Shown piece by piece: positions 59,431 through 64,000 of a DNA stretch of 64,000 nt. Source of the stretch: Streptomyces sp. CA-278952 (GTDB lineage: Bacteria; Actinomycetota; Actinomycetes; Streptomycetales; Streptomycetaceae); NCBI RefSeq assembly GCF_028747205.1, contig NZ_CP112880.1, positions 5,952,001-6,016,000 of the forward strand. The letters run 5' to 3'. Within the stretch, counting starts at the first letter, position 1. Each line of letters starts with the position of its first letter. The position numbers and the translations under genes were made by a program. The notes under the pieces were generated by a model. The model was not told where the DNA came from, searched no databases, and saw only the letters and a list, made by a program, of their open reading frames with translations.

Positions 59431-60018
59431 TCAGGGTGCGGTTACCGCCCGGCCATCCACGGGCCCGTCGGTGTTCAGCAGGGCGTACACGGTCATGTCC
59501 CGCCGCCGGTCGCCCACCTGCTGCCAGCCGCGCAGCAGCCCCTCCCGCCGGAAACCGACGTCCTCGGCGATCCGGGCGGAGGCGGTGTTCCACGGCTCGA
59601 TGAAGAGCTGGAGGCGCTGGACGCCGAGGTCGCGCACGGCCCACCCCGTCACCGTACGCAGAGCGGCGCGGGCGACGCCCTGGCCGCGGGCGGGGCTGGT
59701 GAGCCAGTAGCCGAGCGAGGCGCGGCCCTCGGGCAGGTCGCGGAGCCAGAGCCCGATCGCGCCGACCGGGCGCCGGTCACGGGAGCGGACGATGGCGAAC
59801 GGGTATCCGGCGCCGGTGGCCGCGCGCTCCCACTGCCTGCGGACGAACGCCTCGGCGGCCGCGTCCGAGTAGCGGGACGGGATCGTGGTGATGAGCGGGA
59901 TGTACGGGTCGAGCGAGGCCTCCCGGACCAGCGGGAGGTCGCTCATCTCCCAGGGGCGCAGGACGAAGTCCGGTCCCGCGGACATGCTCGGAACGGTCAA
60001 CGGCTCGGGCTCGGGCAT
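59431..60018 (-). CDS. RimJ/RimL-type GNAT acetyltransferase
   Basis: The protein has 195 residues from ATG 60018. A GNAT domain has FVLRPWEMSDLPLVREAS, the acetyl-CoA segment SPARGQGVARAALR and NTASARIAEDVGFRREGLLRG. RimJ/L-type enzymes acetylate ribosomal proteins or small amines. It lies between the GT2 and MFS genes, with a terminator-like hairpin on the MFS side. Confidence 0.9.
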   Translation of the reverse strand: MPEPEPLTVPSMSAGPDFVLRPWEMSDLPLVREASLDPYIPLITTIPSRYSDAAAEAFVRRQWERAATGAGYPFAIVRSRDRRPVGAIGLWLRDLPEGRASLGYWLTSPARGQGVARAALRTVTGWAVRDLGVQRLQLFIEPWNTASARIAEDVGFRREGLLRGWQQVGDRRRDMTVYALLNTDGPVDGRAVTAP

Positions 60019-60041
60019 GTCCGTATCCTCCCGCTGTCGAT

Positions 60042-60103
60042 CCCGTTCCGCCCCCGGGGGAGGAACCCCGCAGGCCGGGGCCGGTTCCCGGGGACGGAAC
60101 GGG
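60042..60103 (-). terminator. hairpin downstream of the MFS gene
   Basis: cccgttccg-ccccggg and cccgggg-cggaacggg can form a long GC-rich stem, with a single-base bulge and a loop of about 25 bases. It lies after the MFS stop, on its transcribed strand. Confidence 0.55.
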
Positions 60104-60131
60104 ACGGTTCCTGAGGGCGGTCCCGCTCCGC

Positions 60132-61598
60132 TCACCCCTCCGCCGCTGCCTTCCGGTTCCTCTCGGTCAGGAAGTACCCGGCGAGCAGGGCGCCGGCCAG
60201 GACCAGTGCGGAGTTCACGAGGATGGCGGTGGAGACGCCGGACAGGACGGCGTCCGGCCCCGTCGCGGCCCCCGTCCGGGCGGTGACGATCGCGCTCATC
60301 ACCGGGATGCCGAGGGTGATGCCGACCTGCTGGGTCATCGTCGCCAGTCCGGTGGCCCGCCCCTGCTCCTCGTCGGGCAGGCCGGAGGTGGCCGTGACCA
60401 TGAAGCCGACGATCATCAGCATGTTGCCCACACCGCCGACAAAGGTGGCGGCCAGCAGCAGCCAGATCCAGGAGCCGGACGTGCCGAGCGCGACGAGGGA
60501 GAGCGTGGCGACGGCCTGGACGACCCCGCCCAGCACGATGGCGCGCCGGTTGCCGAACCGGCCCACCGCCCGTCCGCCGAGCATCCCGCCGACGACCGTG
60601 CCGACGCCCAGCACGCCGAACGCGAGGCCGGTGGCCAGCGCGGAGTAGCCGAGGACCTCCTGGAGGTACAGGGTGAGCAGGAACACCAGCGAGGTCTCGG
60701 TGACGAAGGCGATCAGCCCGGCGGCGTTGCCCCAGACGACGCTCCGCCGCTTCAGGATGTGCATCGGGACGAGCGGTGCGGTGGCGCGCTGCTCGATGCG
60801 GACGAACGCGATCAGGAGGGCGACGCCGGCGACCAGGGAGGCCAGCGTGGTGGGGGTGGTCCAGCCGGTCTCGCCGGCCTGGGTGAGCCCGAGGACGAGC
60901 AGCAGCAGCCCGCCGGTGACGGTGACCGCGCCGGGCACGTCCAGCCGGGGCCGTCGCTCCGGCCGGGAGTCGGTGATCACGGACGGGGCCAGGATCACGA
61001 CCAGGGCAGCGACCGGTACGTTGATGAAGAAGGCCCAGCGCCAGGAGAGCAGGTCCGTCAGGAGGCCGCCGAGGATCGCTCCGGCGGTGAATCCGGCAGA
61101 CATCAGGGCGCCGTTGAGCCCCAGCGCCCGTTCGCGCAGCGGCCCCTCCTTGAACGCGGTGGTCAGCAGCGCGAGCCCGGCGGGGGTGACGGCCGCGGTG
61201 GCCAGGCCCTGGAGCACGCGGGCGGCGAGGAGGACCTCGGGCGAGGTGGCGAGGCCGCCGAGCGCGGAGGAGAGCCCGAGGACGACCATGCCGCCGATGA
61301 ACAGGTTCTTGCGGCCGACGAGGTCGGCGACGCGTCCGAAGAGCAGGGTGAATCCGGCGGCGGCGAGCGCGAAGGACGTGGCGATCCACTGGAGGTGGGC
61401 GAGGGAGAATCCGAGCCCCTCCCCGACGACGGGCAGCGCCACGTTCAGGATCGAGAAGTCCACCGCGATCATGAACTGGGAGCCGAGCAGCAGGGCCAGT
61501 ACGAGCTTCTGGCGTCTCGTCATGCGTGGGCCGGCGGCGCGGGGGGCGGTCGTCGGCCCAGTGGGTGCGGGCGAGGGTGCGGGTGCGGTACGGGACAT
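60132..61598 (-). CDS. MFS transporter, DHA2 (14-helix) drug exporter
   Basis: The 488-residue protein has fourteen predicted helices; MIAVDFSILNVALPVVGEGLG and GRVADLVGRKNLFIGG mark the EmrB/QacA-type exporter family. It is divergent from a TetR gene across a 107-bp gap that contains a 26-bp inverted repeat. It is therefore a classic TetR-repressed multidrug or self-resistance pump. The substrate is unknown. Confidence 0.93.
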   Translation of the reverse strand: MSRTAPAPSPAPTGPTTAPRAAGPRMTRRQKLVLALLLGSQFMIAVDFSILNVALPVVGEGLGFSLAHLQWIATSFALAAAGFTLLFGRVADLVGRKNLFIGGMVVLGLSSALGGLATSPEVLLAARVLQGLATAAVTPAGLALLTTAFKEGPLRERALGLNGALMSAGFTAGAILGGLLTDLLSWRWAFFINVPVAALVVILAPSVITDSRPERRPRLDVPGAVTVTGGLLLLVLGLTQAGETGWTTPTTLASLVAGVALLIAFVRIEQRATAPLVPMHILKRRSVVWGNAAGLIAFVTETSLVFLLTLYLQEVLGYSALATGLAFGVLGVGTVVGGMLGGRAVGRFGNRRAIVLGGVVQAVATLSLVALGTSGSWIWLLLAATFVGGVGNMLMIVGFMVTATSGLPDEEQGRATGLATMTQQVGITLGIPVMSAIVTARTGAATGPDAVLSGVSTAILVNSALVLAGALLAGYFLTERNRKAAAEG

Positions 61599-61627
61599 GG
61601 CAGGGCGCCTTCCTGTGCGGCGGATTT

Positions 61628-61653
61628 CTTAACGGTTCTATGGTTCCGTTAAG
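61628..61653. promoter_or_regulatory. TetR operator candidate
   Basis: CTTAACGG (61628-61635) and CCGTTAAG (61646-61653) form a perfect eight-base inverted repeat around a 10-bp centre. It lies between the MFS and TetR start codons and is AT-rich for the region. Confidence 0.75.
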
Positions 61654-61705
61654 GTGCGAGTCACCGTAGCAGGGGGAGCGCTATTAATGGAACTGGAGAC
61701 CCGTT

Positions 61706-62431
61706 ATGACTTCTGAAGGCGTTGAAGGCGTTGCAGGTGTTGCAGGCGTTGAAGGCGTTGAAAGCTCCGGAGGCTCCGCGAGTCCCGGAGGCTCTGGCGG
61801 TGTCGACGCCGACGGTGGGGAGCCGGGCACCGTGCGTCCCGGCGGCCGCACCGCCCGGGTGCGGGAGGCGGTGCTGCGCGCCGCCGGGGACGCGCTGGTC
61901 GAGCACGGCTTCGACGGGCTCGACCTGGCCGACGTCGCCCGGCGGGCCGGGGTCGGCAAGACGACCGTCTACCGGCGCTGGTCCGCGCCCGCCGGTCTGG
62001 TGGCCGATCTGCTCTCGGACATGGCGGAGCAGTCGCTGCCGCGCGCGGACACCGGGTCACTGGCCGAGGACCTCCGGGTCAACGCCCGCCTCGTGGTCCG
62101 GGCGCTGACCGATTCCCGGCAGGGCGCTCTCTTCGCGGCCGTCATCGCCGCCGCCACCTGCGATCCGCGGACCGCCGAGGCCCTGCACCGCTTCTACGCG
62201 GTCCGGATCGGGGAGTGGTCCGGCTGTGTCGAGGTGGCGGTCGATCGCGGCGAACTGCCCGCCGGCACGGACCCGGGCGAGGTGATCGCCGCGGTGTCGG
62301 CGCCCCTGTACTACCGGCTGCTGGCCAGTGGCGCCCCGCTGGACGAGGCGGCCGCCGACCGGGCCGCCGCCGCCGCGGTCGCCGCCGCGCGCGAAGGGGT
62401 CTTCGTACGGGAAGGGGGCTTCGTGCGATGA
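61706..62431 (+). CDS. TetR-family transcriptional regulator
   Basis: The 241-residue protein has ATG 61706 with a tggagac site upstream. The DNA-binding helix pair is FDGLDLADVARRAGVGKTTV followed by YRRWSAPAGLVADLL. The first 45 residues are a low-complexity lead with (V/A)EGV(A/E)GV repeats from a 9-bp tandem repeat. The C-terminus has VFVREGGFVR from an 18-bp duplication. It probably represses the divergent MFS exporter through the inverted repeat in the shared gap. The inducing ligand is unknown. Confidence 0.93.
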   Translation: MTSEGVEGVAGVAGVEGVESSGGSASPGGSGGVDADGGEPGTVRPGGRTARVREAVLRAAGDALVEHGFDGLDLADVARRAGVGKTTVYRRWSAPAGLVADLLSDMAEQSLPRADTGSLAEDLRVNARLVVRALTDSRQGALFAAVIAAATCDPRTAEALHRFYAVRIGEWSGCVEVAVDRGELPAGTDPGEVIAAVSAPLYYRLLASGAPLDEAAADRAAAAAVAAAREGVFVREGGFVR

Positions 62432-62445
62432 GGGGGATTCGTGCG
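62392..62445 (+). repeat. 18-bp tandem repeat spanning the TetR stop codon
   Basis: Three copies of the pattern gaaggggg(t/c)ttcgt(a/g)cg begin at 62392, 62410 and 62428. The stop TGA (62429-62431) lies in the third. Each unit adds six residues. Confidence 0.85.
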
Positions 62446-62517
62446 ACGAGGGGCGTGGGAAGCCCTGGGCGGCGACCGGCTTCGTGGTGCCCGACGGCAC
62501 GTCGTTAAAGTGCTGGA

Positions 62518-63540
62518 ATGATATTCGGTAAGGCCGGGTTCGGGGGAGTCGTCGCCGACTTCGAGGCGGCGGTGACCGCCGAGGACGCCAAGCGCTCCGG
62601 TAAGGCGTTCGTCCGGCTGCAGGAGACCTTCGGGCAGGCCAGGGAGTCGGAGCTGCTGGACGGCGGGCCGCGGCTCGCCGCCGTGCTGGAGCAGGTGCCG
62701 CCCGGCCCCCGTGCCGTCGTCGCCATGCTCGTGGGGGCCTGCGTCGAGCGCGGCGCGGACGCCGAGCGCTGCGCGCCGGGAGTGCTGGCCGGGCTGCGAT
62801 GGGCGCTGGAGCAGGCTCTGGTGTTCTGCGAAGCGTGGACCGGGACCGGGGGCGGCGCGTTCCCCGTTCCGGACGGTGGCGAGCCGGGCCCGGAGCCGGT
62901 GGAGCGGGCCGGCGCCGACGCGGCCGCCGGCTGGTGGACCCTTCCCCAGTGGGAGATGGCCGCCGTCGCGCTGCTGAACCACCCCGGTGTGCGGCGGGCG
63001 GCAGGCTTCCGGGGCGAGGCGCTGCGGCTGCTCGGTGCGGTGGAACGGGTCTCCGGCACGGAGTTCAAGTCCCTCGCCCACGCGCTCCTGGTGCTGGACG
63101 ACGAACCGCTCGTCGCCCTCCACCGGTCGAGCGGCACCGGCTACCTCCTGCGGCTCTCCGGCATCGGGGACAACTTCCAGCTGCACACCCTGCTCGCCGA
63201 CGCGCTCATAGGCGGCGGCCATGTGGAGGGTCACGCGCCCTCGGCGCAGGAGGCGGCCGTCTGCCGGGAGACCCCCGGCCAGGTGGACACGGTGGGCTCC
63301 TTCGACCTCGTGGCCCCGGACGGCGAACTCATCTGGAACGAGGGCGCCCCCGCCGACATCCCCGTCGTCGACGGCGTCCGGCTGCTGGTCCTGGACGAGC
63401 CGTCCTATCGGCGGACCTGGCCCGCGGGCCGCTTCTTCCCCGGCATGCGCGGCGACGCCCTGCTGGAGCGCGCGCTGGACCCGGAGGAGACGGAGCGCTG
63501 GTACGCCCACGTCTTGCCCGCCAAGGAGGCCACCGGCTGA
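62518..63540 (+). CDS. conserved-type hypothetical protein
   Basis: The 340-residue protein starts at ATG 62518 and has strong Streptomyces codon bias, so it is almost certainly real. It is soluble, has no signal peptide and no motif I can name. The second half contains VERVSGTEFKSLAHALLVLDD and SGIGDNFQLHTLLADALIGG. The sequence around WERA/QWEMAAVALLNHPG suggests an all-alpha first half. No operon partner is obvious; the last 29 bp with the stop codon are duplicated downstream. Confidence 0.8.
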   Translation: MIFGKAGFGGVVADFEAAVTAEDAKRSGKAFVRLQETFGQARESELLDGGPRLAAVLEQVPPGPRAVVAMLVGACVERGADAERCAPGVLAGLRWALEQALVFCEAWTGTGGGAFPVPDGGEPGPEPVERAGADAAAGWWTLPQWEMAAVALLNHPGVRRAAGFRGEALRLLGAVERVSGTEFKSLAHALLVLDDEPLVALHRSSGTGYLLRLSGIGDNFQLHTLLADALIGGGHVEGHAPSAQEAAVCRETPGQVDTVGSFDLVAPDGELIWNEGAPADIPVVDGVRLLVLDEPSYRRTWPAGRFFPGMRGDALLERALDPEETERWYAHVLPAKEATG

Positions 63541-63663
63541 ACCGCCGCCTGAAGGAGGCCACCGGCTGAACCGCCGCCTGTTCGCCGTGTCCGGGAAGGC
63601 GGGTCAGCCGATCCGGGAGCCGCCGGTTCGCCGTCCCCGGAAGGGCGGGTCAGCCGATCCGGG
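63523..63663. repeat. duplicated 3' ends of two convergent genes
   Basis: A 29-bp unit (aaggaggccaccggctgaac...) lies at 63523-63551 and again at 63552-63580; it includes the hypothetical gene's stop. A second repeat, gttcgccgt..gcgggtcagccgatccggg, lies at 63580-63617 and 63627-63663. Its second copy contains the stop of the minus-strand phzF-like gene (63650-63652). Confidence 0.85.
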
Positions 63664-64000
63664 TGCCCGTTCCGCTGACCCGGACCCTGGCGTCTCCCGC
63701 GCGCAGTTCGACGGTGAGGGTGCCGGGCCGGCCCATGTCCGCCCCCTGGTGCAGGGTCAGCACGGCCGCGTCCGGTACGAGCCCCAGCTCCCGTGCGTAC
63801 GCGCCGAAGGCCGCCGCCGCCGCGCCCGTCGCCGGATCCTCGACGACCCCGCCCACCGGGAACGGGTCCCGGACGTGGAAGGTCGTGGGCCCCTCGCGCC
63901 ACACCAGTTGCAGCGTGGTCAGGTCGAGCCGGTGCATCAGCGCTTCGAGGCGCGTGAAGTCGTAGTCCAGGTCGGCCAGCCGTTCCCGGGTGGCGGCGGC
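63650..64000 (-). CDS. PhzF-family isomerase, C-terminal part (5' end beyond window)
   Basis: Only the last 116 residues are visible; the start lies outside the window. VEDPATGAAAAAFGAYAREL is the hallmark second-domain motif of PhzF epimerase/isomerase enzymes, followed by LTLHQGADMGRPGTLTVEL. PhzF catalyses isomerisation of dihydro-3-hydroxyanthranilate, but the family is broad and most streptomycete members have no known substrate. There is no phenazine cluster in view. Confidence 0.88.
   Translation of the reverse strand, partial: AAATRERLADLDYDFTRLEALMHRLDLTTLQLVWREGPTTFHVRDPFPVGGVVEDPATGAAAAAFGAYARELGLVPDAAVLTLHQGADMGRPGTLTVELRAGDARVRVSGTGTRIG

Overview
The window is typical Streptomyces chromosome. 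GC is very high and third codon positions are GC-saturated, starts are often GTG, TTG or even CTG, and genes overlap by a few bases. Lineage-specific markers are present: the cobalt/cobalamin-linked SCO2322-type protein, the RNase H/acid phosphatase fusion known from SCO2299, mycothiol- and F420-dependent enzymes, and an actinobacterial rnpB. About 54 protein genes (two cut by the window edges), one RNA gene (RNase P RNA), one riboswitch and two decayed gene remnants can be supported. I found no tRNA, rRNA, CRISPR array, insertion sequence or prophage.

Layout. 1-2 kb: the end of a cobalamin-riboswitch operon for a surface-anchored alpha/alpha-barrel protein and a small exported protein. 2-5 kb: a metallo-hydrolase divergent from an aldehyde dehydrogenase/3Fe-4S ferredoxin pair. 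5-11 kb: an accessory patch with a large ALF-repeat polymorphic toxin-like protein, its putative immunity protein, an AT-rich gap, a small secreted protein and a wrecked B-lectin gene. 11-19 kb: a compact, unfamiliar biosynthetic cluster. One arm holds a dioxygenase, a glycosyltransferase-like protein, a stand-alone condensation domain and an exporter. The divergent arm holds a tRNA-synthetase-like amino acid:carrier-protein ligase, a carrier protein and a phosphopantetheinyl transferase. 19-23 kb: a KstR-type regulator divergent from a glycosyltransferase/methyltransferase/barrel-enzyme operon. 23-33 kb: housekeeping and catabolic genes, including an IclR-linked M20 peptidase/NCS1 permease/DUF1177 operon. 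33-46 kb: transporters interleaved with a FadE34-like double acyl-CoA dehydrogenase, an SCP-x-type thiolase, a MaoC hydratase, an alcohol dehydrogenase and an SDR. 46-64 kb: a beta-propeller-like protein, an iron-boxed siderophore lipoprotein, the Nif3/zinc-ribbon/RNase H block, KDPG aldolase, YaaA, a MerR unit, rnpB, GNATs, an MFS/TetR pair and a partial PhzF.

Genes that belong together. The ligase-carrier-PPTase arm supplies an aminoacyl-thioester, and the facing arm could hydroxylate, decorate, condense and export it. Two DasR-like sites lie in the shared promoter. The KstR homologue has two operator-like boxes in its own promoter. Similar boxes precede the FadE34-like gene and the hydratase-ADH-SDR operon, and a weaker one lies between the metallo-hydrolase and the aldehyde dehydrogenase, so a dispersed steroid/isoprenoid side-chain beta-oxidation regulon is likely.

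A structural oddity runs through the window. At least eleven genes carry a short direct tandem duplication that spans or abuts their own stop codon, and several proteins carry low-complexity repeat insertions. All functions are assigned by reading motifs and from memory of families; no database search was run.
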